A DNA stretch of 7,342 nt from Deltaproteobacteria bacterium (GCA_003646745.1 QMLM01000081.1:1-7342), one strand, 5' to 3'; shown: positions 1 through 5,513, numbered from the stretch's first letter. The notes: a model not told the origin generated them from the sequence alone. Numbers and translations: made by a program.

Positions 1-2
1 TG

Positions 3-152
3 GCTCGAGCCGGCATCCTCTTTCACGAGGGGATATGCGGTTGTGGGGCCACGGTTGTACCCAGTGGTGTAGGCAACACCGATGCCCAGATCAAGACTAT
101 GCTTGATATAAAGGTCACCGGATATGCCGGGATGCCTAGCTTCTGGATTTGA
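3..152 (+). pseudogene. Internal fragment of a phenylacetate-CoA ligase (PaaK)-like adenylate-forming enzyme, inverted relative to its neighbour
   Basis: Frame 3 of the plus strand is open from the window edge to a TGA at 150-152 and has no start codon. It encodes about 49 residues resembling the central part of PaaK-family CoA ligases: G-A-T-V-V-P-S-G-x-G-N-T near codons 17-28, then V-T-G-Y-A-G-M-P-S-F. These family members activate aryl or acyl acids to CoA thioesters using ATP. The family homology appears to stop at the PSF codons (135-143), followed by only W-I and a stop. The reverse strand from 220 encodes the N-terminus of the same kind of protein, so this piece sits upside down against it. 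Family assignment is from recognition of the motif run; the ligase's substrate cannot be said. It is not functional in this form. Confidence 0.7.
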
Positions 153-220
153 TGGCCCTGACGCTGCTCAGGTGACATGCTTTCCAGTTCGTCAAAAAAA
201 CTACCTTCTCTGTTAGCCAC
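137..220 (-). pseudogene. N-terminal fragment of a PaaK-like CoA ligase
   Basis: The minus strand starts with GTG at 220-218 and reads about 28 residues that match the usual N-terminus of PaaK-like ligases (F-D-E-L-E-S-M-S-P-E-Q-R, then H-Q-I-Q-K-L). A perfect AGGAGGT Shine-Dalgarno lies 6 nt upstream (227-233), and a promoter candidate lies further upstream. After codon 28 the frame stays open to 23, but the residues are the antisense of the plus-strand PaaK segment and no longer look like a ligase. The 65-residue open frame 23-220 is therefore a fragment plus antisense readthrough, not a novel small protein. The good translation signals argue that a normal gene once started here. The homology call rests on a short stretch and is moderately sure. 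Confidence 0.6.
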
Positions 221-226
221 TTTTTT

Positions 227-233
227 ACCTCCT
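227..233 (-). promoter_or_regulatory. Perfect Shine-Dalgarno for the PaaK-like start
   Basis: On the minus strand this reads AGGAGGT, fully complementary to the 16S 3' end, 6 nt before the GTG at 220. It decides that start and shows that the left gene, although now broken, had real initiation signals. Confidence 0.75.
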
Positions 234-253
234 CCACCCCCTGATTTCCTCCA

Positions 254-282
254 CCTATATCACATGAAGGTTAAAATATCAA
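254..282 (-). promoter_or_regulatory. Sigma70-type promoter for the minus-strand PaaK-like gene
   Basis: On the minus strand TTGATA (+ coordinates 277-282) and TATAGG (254-259) are separated by 17 nt, with a TG one base before the -10 (extended -10). A transcript would start near 247, leaving about a 27-nt leader that contains the Shine-Dalgarno. It is a consensus match by eye only. Its placement just before a good ribosome binding site supports it. Confidence 0.5.
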
Positions 283-330
283 ACCTTTTTCTCAGTACCT
301 TTCGCATCCCCAAAAATACCCTGCCCTATA

Positions 331-359
331 TTGACGACCTAGCCCTTAAATGATATATG
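331..359 (+). promoter_or_regulatory. Sigma70-type promoter for the plus-strand reductase/hydratase/Memo run
   Basis: TTGACG (331-336), a 17-nt spacer and TATATG (354-359) precede the gene at 382. Transcription would start near 366, giving a very short leader of about 16 nt that contains the Shine-Dalgarno. It lies back to back with the minus-strand promoter about 50 nt to the left, so 221-381 is a divergent control region. The -10 is only a 4/6 match. The same TTGACG box and short-leader layout recur before the LysE gene. Confidence 0.45.
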
Positions 360-366
360 AGCCAAA

Positions 367-375
367 AGGAGGAGG
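367..375 (+). promoter_or_regulatory. Shine-Dalgarno AGGAGGAGG that selects ATG 382 over ATG 376
   Basis: The purine run AGGAGGAGG ends immediately before the ATG at 376, which leaves that codon with no or only 3 nt of spacing. The ATG at 382 has 6-9 nt of spacing and gives M-K-V-L-G-V-V-G-S, the usual beginning of flavodoxin-like reductases. Confidence 0.65.
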
Positions 376-381
376 ATGCAA

Positions 382-678
382 ATGAAGGTCTTAGGGGTAG
401 TGGGCAGTGTCCGCAGGCTCGGTAACTCGGAGATCCTCACCAAGGAGGCCCTCATGGAGGCCGAGCAGGAGGGGGCTGAGGTGGAAATCCTCCGCCTTAC
501 AGATTATGAAGTGAGGGCCTGCCAGGGGGGCGGAACATGTCTCTTTCAGGGGAAGGATTGTGTCATAGAGGATGACGCCAGATTTATTTTTGCCAAGATG
601 GCAGCAAGCGACGGGAGCAATGCCGCCGGGGAAGAGCTCGCCAGAGAGATCATAGAAGAAATGGATGGGTGGTGGTAA
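382..678 (+). CDS. Iron-sulfur-flavoprotein / NADPH-dependent FMN reductase-like protein with the middle missing
   Basis: This 98-residue open frame begins like flavodoxin-fold NAD(P)H-dependent FMN reductases of the iron-sulfur flavoprotein group, which move electrons using FMN in the cytoplasm of anaerobes. The first strand and FMN-phosphate loop are visible (G-V-V-G-S-x-R-R-x-G-N-S, residues 6-16), followed by T-D-Y-E-V-R-A-C (40-47) and cysteines 47, 53 and 60, then a helix ending in K-M-A-A-S-D-G (72-78). Family members continue with a G-x-P-V-Y-type strand and total about 180-280 residues. Here residue 79 onward already resembles the C-terminal helix (A-A-G-E-E-L-A-R-E-I-I-E-E). About 100 or more central residues are thus absent, without loss of frame. 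The cysteine spacing C-x5-C-x6-C lacks the second cysteine of the classical C-x2-C. The stop overlaps the next start (TAATG). It is probably non-functional as an FMN enzyme. An alternative start at 376 is disfavoured by spacing. Confidence 0.72.
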   Translation: MKVLGVVGSVRRLGNSEILTKEALMEAEQEGAEVEILRLTDYEVRACQGGGTCLFQGKDCVIEDDARFIFAKMAASDGSNAAGEELAREIIEEMDGWW

Positions 679-974
679 TGGAAGAAAATGAAGAACAGAG
701 ATGGGAGACCATCGTTTATACGGCCAAAGAAGGAATTGCTACCATTCTCTTAAATCGACCTCGAAGCCTCAACGCCTTAGACCGCCAGATGTTCCTAGAG
801 CTGCGGAAGGCCTTAAGGAGGGCAGCGGCCCTGGCCAAGAGGAATCTATACAAGGAGCTGAGTCTTGATATAAGGAGCGCCCTAGAGGTAGAGGCTGCCG
901 CACAAAAAGAGTGCCTCTCATCAAATGGCCTCCCGAAAGACCCAGCCCTTACCAAAAAGGGCACAGATGAATGA
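678..974 (+). CDS. Enoyl-CoA hydratase (crotonase family) remnant with an internal deletion
   Basis: The 98-residue frame starts at ATG 678, which overlaps the preceding TAA by one base; an upstream GTG at 669 is possible. Residues 11-50 are a typical crotonase N-terminus: E-T-I-V-Y, then G-I-A-T-I-L-L-N-R-P near 19-28, then L-N-A-L and a helix to R-K-A-L-R-R-A-A. Residues 52-83 (L-A-K-R through S-L-D-I-R-S-A-L-E-x-E to E-C-L-S-S-N) match the C-terminal helix of the same family. The roughly 170 residues in between are missing. They would carry the two oxyanion-hole loops and the catalytic acids, so hydration of enoyl-CoA is not expected. After S-S-N the usual D-x-x-E-G-x-x-A-F ending is replaced by 15 unrelated residues, which points to another junction near 925. 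The frame overlaps the Memo start by 8 nt. The intact parent would belong to beta-oxidation or aromatic acyl-CoA breakdown, in keeping with the CoA ligase opposite. Confidence 0.72.
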   Translation: MEENEEQRWETIVYTAKEGIATILLNRPRSLNALDRQMFLELRKALRRAAALAKRNLYKELSLDIRSALEVEAAAQKECLSSNGLPKDPALTKKGTDE

Positions 975-2196
975 GGAAAACCCTAAGGTCCGTCCCTTAG
1001 AGGCCTTCCCGGTACAGATATCAGGCAGGGAGATGATCGGGATCAAGGACCCCACCGGGATAAGTCCCGATGTTATCTTCGTCCCTCTGGAGGCCTTCTT
1101 CCTCATCAGTATGATGGATGGAACAAATAGCTTGCGGGACCTCCAGGCGGCCTACATGCGCAAATACGGACAACTGCTGTTCAGCGAGAAACTTGAGGAA
1201 CTTATCGAACAACTGAACTCACATTATCTCTTAGAAAATAACCGCTTTAGGGATCAGCTGCGCCGACTTCAAGGGGAATTCAAAGAGGCGAAGATAAGGA
1301 AAGCCGCCTTTGCCGGCAAGGGATATGAGCGAGACCCAGAGAGGTTGAAGGCACAACTGCGGGAATACTTCATCGGGGATGAAGGTCCAGGACTTCCCGA
1401 AAAGGAAGGTGCGAAAAAGGAGGTGAGGGGAATTGTAGCCCCACATATAGATTTTGCTCGAGGAGGAACGTGCTATGCCTATGCCTACAAGGCCTTGGGA
1501 GAATCCATCGGCGCTGATCTATATATGATTCTTGGGACCTGTCATACCCCCATGGAGAAACCCTTTGCCTTTACCCTCAAGGCATTTGAGACACCCTTGG
1601 GGGAAACGGAAGTAGAGGAAGATTTGATTGAAGAGGTGGCACAACAACTCCCCTTCGATCCCTTTCTCGATGAGTTCTCCCATCGCCATGAGCATACCAT
1701 TGAGTTCCAGCTGTTATTTCTTCAATTCCTTTGGGGAGGAGAAAAGGACTTCAAGATCTTTCCCATCCTCTGCGGTTCCTTCCAAGGGATGATCCAGCGA
1801 GGGATCTCACCGATGGAAGACCCCTTATACCAGGAGTCCATCTCCATTCTTAAGGAGGCCCTTTCCCAACTTCCTCATATAAGTATAATCGCAAGCGCCG
1901 ACCTAGCCCACGTGGGACCGCAGTTTGGGGGAGCTCAAACAGTTACCTCCGGGGTCTTGGTAAAGACCAAAGTGGAGGATTTGGAGATGTTAAAATATGT
2001 GGAACAACTGAACGGAGAGGGGTTCTATCAATTCATCCTTCGCGAAAGGGACAGGAGAAACATCTGCGGTCTACCTCCAATTTATGCCTTATTAAGTCTC
2101 ATAAGGGCACAAAAAGGGGAATTGCTGAGATATCAACAATGGCATGACCCGCATGGTATAGCAGCGGTGACCTTTGCCAGCATGGCCTTCTTTTGA
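967..2196 (+). CDS. amrB: AmmeMemoRadiSam system protein B (Memo family), with N-terminal PqqD-like domain
   Basis: This 409-residue protein looks complete. Residues 1-105 form an added N-terminal region (K-V-R-P-L-E-A-F-P-V, then a helical part near 40-90 resembling the PqqD-like domain of bacterial B proteins). Residues 110-409 are the Memo domain, which shares the fold of class III extradiol dioxygenases. Visible signatures are V-A-P-H-I-D-F with His160, L-G-T-C-H with His193, H-R-H-E-H-T-I-E-F-Q at 239-248, A-S-A-D-L-A-H-V-G with His315, and N-I-C-G-L-P-P with Cys367. Human MEMO1 binds metal through two histidines and a cysteine, which His160, His193 and Cys367 would match. The system is thought to act in radical-SAM-linked chemistry, but the reaction is not established. 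The AMMECR1 and radical SAM partners are not in this window. Start 967 has a GGG-containing purine run 5 nt upstream and gives the usual N-terminus. The in-frame ATG at 925 would add 14 residues that overlap the hydratase remnant and look unlike the family. Confidence 0.9.
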   Translation: MNEENPKVRPLEAFPVQISGREMIGIKDPTGISPDVIFVPLEAFFLISMMDGTNSLRDLQAAYMRKYGQLLFSEKLEELIEQLNSHYLLENNRFRDQLRRLQGEFKEAKIRKAAFAGKGYERDPERLKAQLREYFIGDEGPGLPEKEGAKKEVRGIVAPHIDFARGGTCYAYAYKALGESIGADLYMILGTCHTPMEKPFAFTLKAFETPLGETEVEEDLIEEVAQQLPFDPFLDEFSHRHEHTIEFQLLFLQFLWGGEKDFKIFPILCGSFQGMIQRGISPMEDPLYQESISILKEALSQLPHISIIASADLAHVGPQFGGAQTVTSGVLVKTKVEDLEMLKYVEQLNGEGFYQFILRERDRRNICGLPPIYALLSLIRAQKGELLRYQQWHDPHGIAAVTFASMAFF

Positions 2197-2319
2197 GCTC
2201 ACCCATAGATTGAAAAGGGGAAAAAAATAATTATCTTTCATAATAGATTAAGTGCAACAAATAAGCGACAATTACTTTGCCCTCGGCTTAAGAGATAAAC
2301 TGGTCTGAAGGGAAAGGTC
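2197..2319. other. A+T-rich intergenic gap between the Memo and DUF6178-like genes
   Basis: The 123-nt gap is clearly richer in A+T than the genes around it, notably 2210-2275. It ends in a purine-rich ribosome binding site (GAAGGGAAAGG, about 2307-2317) for the ATG at 2320. No convincing terminator was found. A 5-bp A/T-only hairpin (2230-2244) is too weak. The gap most likely carries the promoter for the two-gene unit that follows. Confidence 0.45.
2210..2237 (+). promoter_or_regulatory. Weak promoter candidate before the DUF6178-like gene
   Basis: TTGAAA (2210-2215) and TATCTT (2232-2237) with a 16-nt spacer make a modest sigma70-like match in the A+T-rich gap. CATAAT at 2239-2244 is a better -10 but lacks a -35 at proper distance. 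Treat as a candidate only. Confidence 0.22.
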
Positions 2320-4137
2320 ATGAACGGAAAAGACTTAGTGGAGATATCAGAAAAAGGGGCCAAAGAGATCCTTTTGCTAGCCGCAAAAGACCCCCAGTCT
2401 GGGGAAAGGACCTTCAACTCCCTCTCCTTTCCCCAGAAGATGTGTCTTATCCTTAGCTGCAGAGGCAAGGAGAGGGAGAAGCTGATCATAATGGCCAACG
2501 ACGCAGATAGAATCGTTCAATCTCTTCCTGAAGAGGAGTTTTACTATACCATTAAAGAGATAGGGGAAAAAGATGCCTCAGCTCTGCTCTCCCTGGCCTC
2601 GGCGGAACAAATCACTTTCTGCTTTGATATCGAGGGGTGGAAGAAGGACAGGGTAAATCACAAAAGGCTTTTGGATTGGTGGGAGGTCATCCTCAGTTGT
2701 GGCGATGATAAGACCTATCAACTAATAAAGGAGATGGACGAGGAACTCCTTATCACTTTCTTTAAAGGGTATATAAAGGTAGCTAAGCCCGGCATAGAAA
2801 TAGAGGGGGTCGAGATAGATGACGACTGGTTTACGCTGGACAATCAATATTACGTCAAGTTCAAAAACCCTAAACGTAGCGAAAAGATCTTTAGCCACAT
2901 CCTAGAGCTCATTTTCAGAGAGGACTATGACCTATACTTCAGGATTATGGAAGGGGTCCTTTGGGGAATACCAGCAGAGCAGGAGGAATTGGCCTTCCGA
3001 TGGCGCCAAAGCAGGTTGATGGACAAGGGATTCCCCGACCTCTACGAGTCGCTGGAGATATATCGCTGGCTCGATCCCTCCATGTTGAGGATAGATGAGG
3101 GAGCAAAAGACCTCAGTGATCCGGATGAGAGGATGAAAAAATGGGCTGAAATAGCTCCCAATTTTTATCTGGCCCCACAAAGCTCAGGCAGTTTTTTCTC
3201 TCAAGCTCTGAACATAAGCCTTGAGCAAGAAGGGATGGAGAACCTGAAAGGGGAATTAGTTTATCTCTGCAATAAAGTGATGGTAGCTGAAGGGGTAGAT
3301 GTGTCCCAGCTAGAGGAGGTGAGGGAGGCTTTGGCCAATGTGTACCACTACCTCAACCTCGGCCTCTCTCATCTGGCCAAGGGGGATGTGCAAGAAGGAG
3401 TCAGAGGGTTAAAAAAGCTTTACCTCCAGCAGATTTTTCAAGTAGGGTACAGCCTAACCCTGCGGTTGCGCAGGGAGGCCGAAAAGATATTGAGAGACAG
3501 TTGGTTCCCTGATGGAAAAAATGACCTTACCCTCTTGGATTTCCCCTACTATGAAGTAATGGAGGGGATTTTGAGGCCTAAACCGACCTTCTTTGAAGGA
3601 CTCATCGATCCTAACAGCTCTGCTTACAGGACCTTTAGAGAGTTAAAGGAGATCCATATAACAGAGGAGAAAATGGAGGAGATCAAGTTTCTCCTGAGGC
3701 TGCACAGAGAAATCTACGGCTTTTCCCCCGAGCTCATCCGCAGGACGGATTTGGAGGGATGTCATCCAAGAGATTGGAGAGAGATCACCCTGAGCACCAT
3801 CACCTTGACCTCCTTTGCTAATCAGATCCTCAAAGCGAGGTTTGAATTCTCTCCTTTGCGCCAACAAGAGGTCAAAAGCTTCTTAATACGCAGTTTAGAA
3901 GAAGATGGAAAGGGGGGCGTTTTGCCCAAGTTAAGGGAGGACTTTGTCTTGGAGGCAAAGGCATACCTGAACCGCTTGATGAAGGGATGTCCGGAAAATG
4001 AGAAGGAGCGGGCTTGGATGTTCTGGCAGAGATGTCTGGAGGAACTTAAAGAGGAGTTTGGCTACCTGGATATCACCAGAAGGATTGACCCCCGTTTCAC
4101 CAAAGGACTCCTGATAGGTATGGGAGAATGGAGATAA
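2320..4137 (+). CDS. DUF6178-like family protein, function unknown
   Basis: The 605-residue, mostly helical, charged protein has no signal peptide or membrane segment and is probably cytoplasmic. Several stretches match what I recall of the DUF6178 family of Desulfobacterota: L-P-E-E-E-F-Y-Y-T-I-K-E-I-G (69-82), L-A-S-A-E-Q-I-T-F (92-100) with D-I-E-G-W-K-K-D-R just after, T-L-D-N-Q-Y-Y-V-K-F in the middle, N-K-V-M-V-A-E-G-V-D (318-327) and F-Q-V-G-Y-S-L-T-L-R-L-R-R-E-A (373-387). No catalytic motif is recognisable. The protein is about as long as expected for the family, so it seems intact. The start is set by the purine-rich site 5 nt or so upstream of ATG 2320. Its last 10 nt overlap the DUF434-type gene, so the two are very likely co-translated. 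Family membership is by memory and needs a profile search. Confidence 0.72.
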   Translation: MNGKDLVEISEKGAKEILLLAAKDPQSGERTFNSLSFPQKMCLILSCRGKEREKLIIMANDADRIVQSLPEEEFYYTIKEIGEKDASALLSLASAEQITFCFDIEGWKKDRVNHKRLLDWWEVILSCGDDKTYQLIKEMDEELLITFFKGYIKVAKPGIEIEGVEIDDDWFTLDNQYYVKFKNPKRSEKIFSHILELIFREDYDLYFRIMEGVLWGIPAEQEELAFRWRQSRLMDKGFPDLYESLEIYRWLDPSMLRIDEGAKDLSDPDERMKKWAEIAPNFYLAPQSSGSFFSQALNISLEQEGMENLKGELVYLCNKVMVAEGVDVSQLEEVREALANVYHYLNLGLSHLAKGDVQEGVRGLKKLYLQQIFQVGYSLTLRLRREAEKILRDSWFPDGKNDLTLLDFPYYEVMEGILRPKPTFFEGLIDPNSSAYRTFRELKEIHITEEKMEEIKFLLRLHREIYGFSPELIRRTDLEGCHPRDWREITLSTITLTSFANQILKARFEFSPLRQQEVKSFLIRSLEEDGKGGVLPKLREDFVLEAKAYLNRLMKGCPENEKERAWMFWQRCLEELKEEFGYLDITRRIDPRFTKGLLIGMGEWR

Positions 4138-4790
4138 AAGGAGAACTATGGAGGGCTGCGGAGGATCTGCGTTATCTGCTGAACCGGGGATACCCGAGAG
4201 AAGGCTCACTCCAATTGGTGGGTAATAGATATAACCTTACCCAGGACCTTAGAGACCTTCTGCGCCGAGGGGTCTTTTCAGATCAAATAGCTGAGGCAAG
4301 GAGAAAAAAAATGGTCTCCGCTGAGCAGATAAGAGGGAAAGGGCTTGCCATAGACGGCTACAACGTCCTTATTACCTTGGAAAGCGCCTTAAAGGGAAAG
4401 ACCATCTTGCTGGCCGACGACTCCTTTATTAGGGATATCTCCGGTGTATCGGGTAGTTATAAGGAGAGTGCACCTACAGGGGAGGCCTTAAATTTGATCA
4501 TCGACCTTTTACAAACCGCAGAACCCCTGGAGGCCATTTTCTTGTTCGACTCCCCTATCAGTGGCAGCGGGGAGCTGGCCGCTAAGATCAGAGGCTTGAT
4601 GACCAACAAGGGGATCCGAGGGGATGCCCTGGCGGTGAAGGTACCGGAACGGATCATGGAGGGATATGCGGGGATTGTTGCCAGCAGCGACACTGCCCTT
4701 ATTGACCAAGTTCAAAAAGTCTTTGACATGGCAGGGTACATCATCAGAGAAAAGCTAAGGATCCCCTATATAGAGCTGAGCAAGGAATGA
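4128..4790 (+). CDS. DUF434-type protein with a possible PIN/NYN-like C-terminal domain
   Basis: This 220-residue protein starts inside the end of the upstream gene (10-nt overlap). The N-terminal part carries the DUF434 signature: A-A-E-D-L-R-Y-L-L-N-R-G-Y-P (10-23), then V-G-N-R-Y-N-L (31-37). The C-terminal part has acidic residues at the ends of predicted strands: A-I-D-G-Y-N-V-L (Asp76), A-D-D-S-F-I-R-D-I-S-G (Asp97, Asp98, Asp103), F-L-F-D-S-P-I-S (Asp141) and S-S-D-T-A-L-I-D (Asp188, Asp193). The D-G-Y-N opening and the spaced aspartates recall metal-dependent PIN/NYN nucleases, but that is inference and no activity is established here. No membrane segment is seen. There is no strong ribosome binding site at proper spacing (AGG at 4116-4118, and GGGAG almost touching the ATG), so translation probably depends on coupling to the upstream gene. 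Confidence 0.78.
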   Translation: MEIKGELWRAAEDLRYLLNRGYPREGSLQLVGNRYNLTQDLRDLLRRGVFSDQIAEARRKKMVSAEQIRGKGLAIDGYNVLITLESALKGKTILLADDSFIRDISGVSGSYKESAPTGEALNLIIDLLQTAEPLEAIFLFDSPISGSGELAAKIRGLMTNKGIRGDALAVKVPERIMEGYAGIVASSDTALIDQVQKVFDMAGYIIREKLRIPYIELSKE

Positions 4791-4815
4791 AGGCCAGCAC
4801 CTGCCCTCTGTAAGC

Positions 4816-4845
4816 TTGACGGCGTCCTTCTTTCACTGCTATATT
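4816..4845 (+). promoter_or_regulatory. Strong sigma70-type promoter for the LysE/hydrolase unit
   Basis: TTGACG (4816-4821; 5/6) and TATATT (4840-4845; 5/6) are separated by 18 nt. Transcription would begin near 4852, leaving about 20 nt before GTG 4872. A small palindrome, GACGGCGTC (4818-4826), overlaps the -35 and could be an operator half-site, but it is short. Confidence 0.55.
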
Positions 4846-4858
4846 CTAGTTAACTTGT

Positions 4859-4863
4859 GAGGG
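4859..4863 (+). promoter_or_regulatory. Shine-Dalgarno GAGGG that places the LysE start at 4872
   Basis: GAGGG ends 8 nt before GTG 4872. The alternative in-frame GTG at 4857 has no purine-rich site before it and would itself use these bases as codons. The promoter's predicted start site (about 4852) also favours 4872. Confidence 0.6.
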
Positions 4864-4871
4864 ATACCGCC

Positions 4872-5504
4872 GTGTGGGCACTGGTAGGGATATTCGTCAG
4901 CTCCTTTATAGTAGGACTCTCTGGGGCATTGATGCCCGGGCCCGTTCTCACGGTGACTATTGCCGAGGCCACAAGGCGCGGATTTTGGGCAGGTCCTCTT
5001 ATAGTCTTGGGACATGGGATAATAGAGATCACCCTGGTCATTTCCTTGGTTTTGGGGCTTGGTAGACTCCTTAGGCAAAACCTCATCTTCGGTATCGTGG
5101 GGACAGCAGGAGCCATCGTCCTCATCTGGATGGGGATAGGGATGTTAAAGGGGATAAAGGAGGCTTCACTAGAACTACGGAGTAAAGCTGGCAGGAGGGG
5201 AAACCCTGTCCTCGCGGGCATCTTGACCAGCATCTCCAATCCATACTTTACCATATGGTGGGCTACCATCGGGCTCTCTTATATCGCCCTGTCCATGCGA
5301 TACGGTGTTAAGGGATTAAGCTCCTTCTACGCTGGCCATATACTGGCGGACGTGGCCTGGTATTTCTCCATTGCCGGGGCCATTACCCTTGGCAAAAAAG
5401 TTATGGACGACCGGGCATATAGGTGGATTATCGGCCTGTGTGGGGGATTTCTCCTTTTCCTTGGACTCTATTTTGGGTCAAAGGGATTAAAGGCGCTCGT
5501 GTAA
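4872..5504 (+). CDS. LysE/RhtB-family small-molecule exporter
   Basis: This 210-residue, very hydrophobic inner-membrane protein has about six membrane segments (near 2-24, 38-62, 72-94, 114-140, 147-174 and 185-203). Family signatures are G-A-L-M-P-G-P-V-L-T-V (18-28), followed by R-R-G-F-W-A-G-P (35-42), and S-I-S-N-P-Y-F-T-I-W-W (120-130), with a charged cytoplasmic loop at 92-112. The family exports amino acids or related compounds; the substrate cannot be read from sequence. The length is normal for the family. Starting at GTG 4872 places the first membrane segment right at the N-terminus and uses the GAGGG site; the longer GTG 4857 version adds only M-R-D-T-A. The stop is 21 nt before the metallo-hydrolase start, so the two probably share a transcript. 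Confidence 0.87.
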   Translation: MWALVGIFVSSFIVGLSGALMPGPVLTVTIAEATRRGFWAGPLIVLGHGIIEITLVISLVLGLGRLLRQNLIFGIVGTAGAIVLIWMGIGMLKGIKEASLELRSKAGRRGNPVLAGILTSISNPYFTIWWATIGLSYIALSMRYGVKGLSSFYAGHILADVAWYFSIAGAITLGKKVMDDRAYRWIIGLCGGFLLFLGLYFGSKGLKALV

Positions 5505-5513
5505 AAAAAGTAC

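Noticed and set aside
23..220. A complete 65-residue minus-strand small protein
   Set aside because: Only the first 28 or so codons look like a real protein (a PaaK-like N-terminus). The rest is antisense to a PaaK-like segment, so it is a junction product.
925..966. Upstream ATG 925 as the Memo start
   Set aside because: It adds 14 basic residues unlike the family, has no ribosome site and overlaps the hydratase remnant. ATG 967 gives the expected N-terminus.
2227..2244. Hairpin or terminator after the Memo gene
   Set aside because: ATTAT-CTTTC-ATAAT forms only five A/T pairs and has no G+C stem or T tract; the perfect 8-nt palindrome ATAATTAT beside it is expected by chance in A+T-rich DNA.
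4857..4871. GTG 4857 as the LysE start
   Set aside because: There is no ribosome site before it, and it would sit almost at the predicted transcript start; GTG 4872 has GAGGG at 8 nt.
4850..5269. Long minus-strand open frame of 139 residues antisense to the LysE gene
   Set aside because: It is antisense to a clear membrane protein with family motifs, has no family resemblance, and is a coding shadow.
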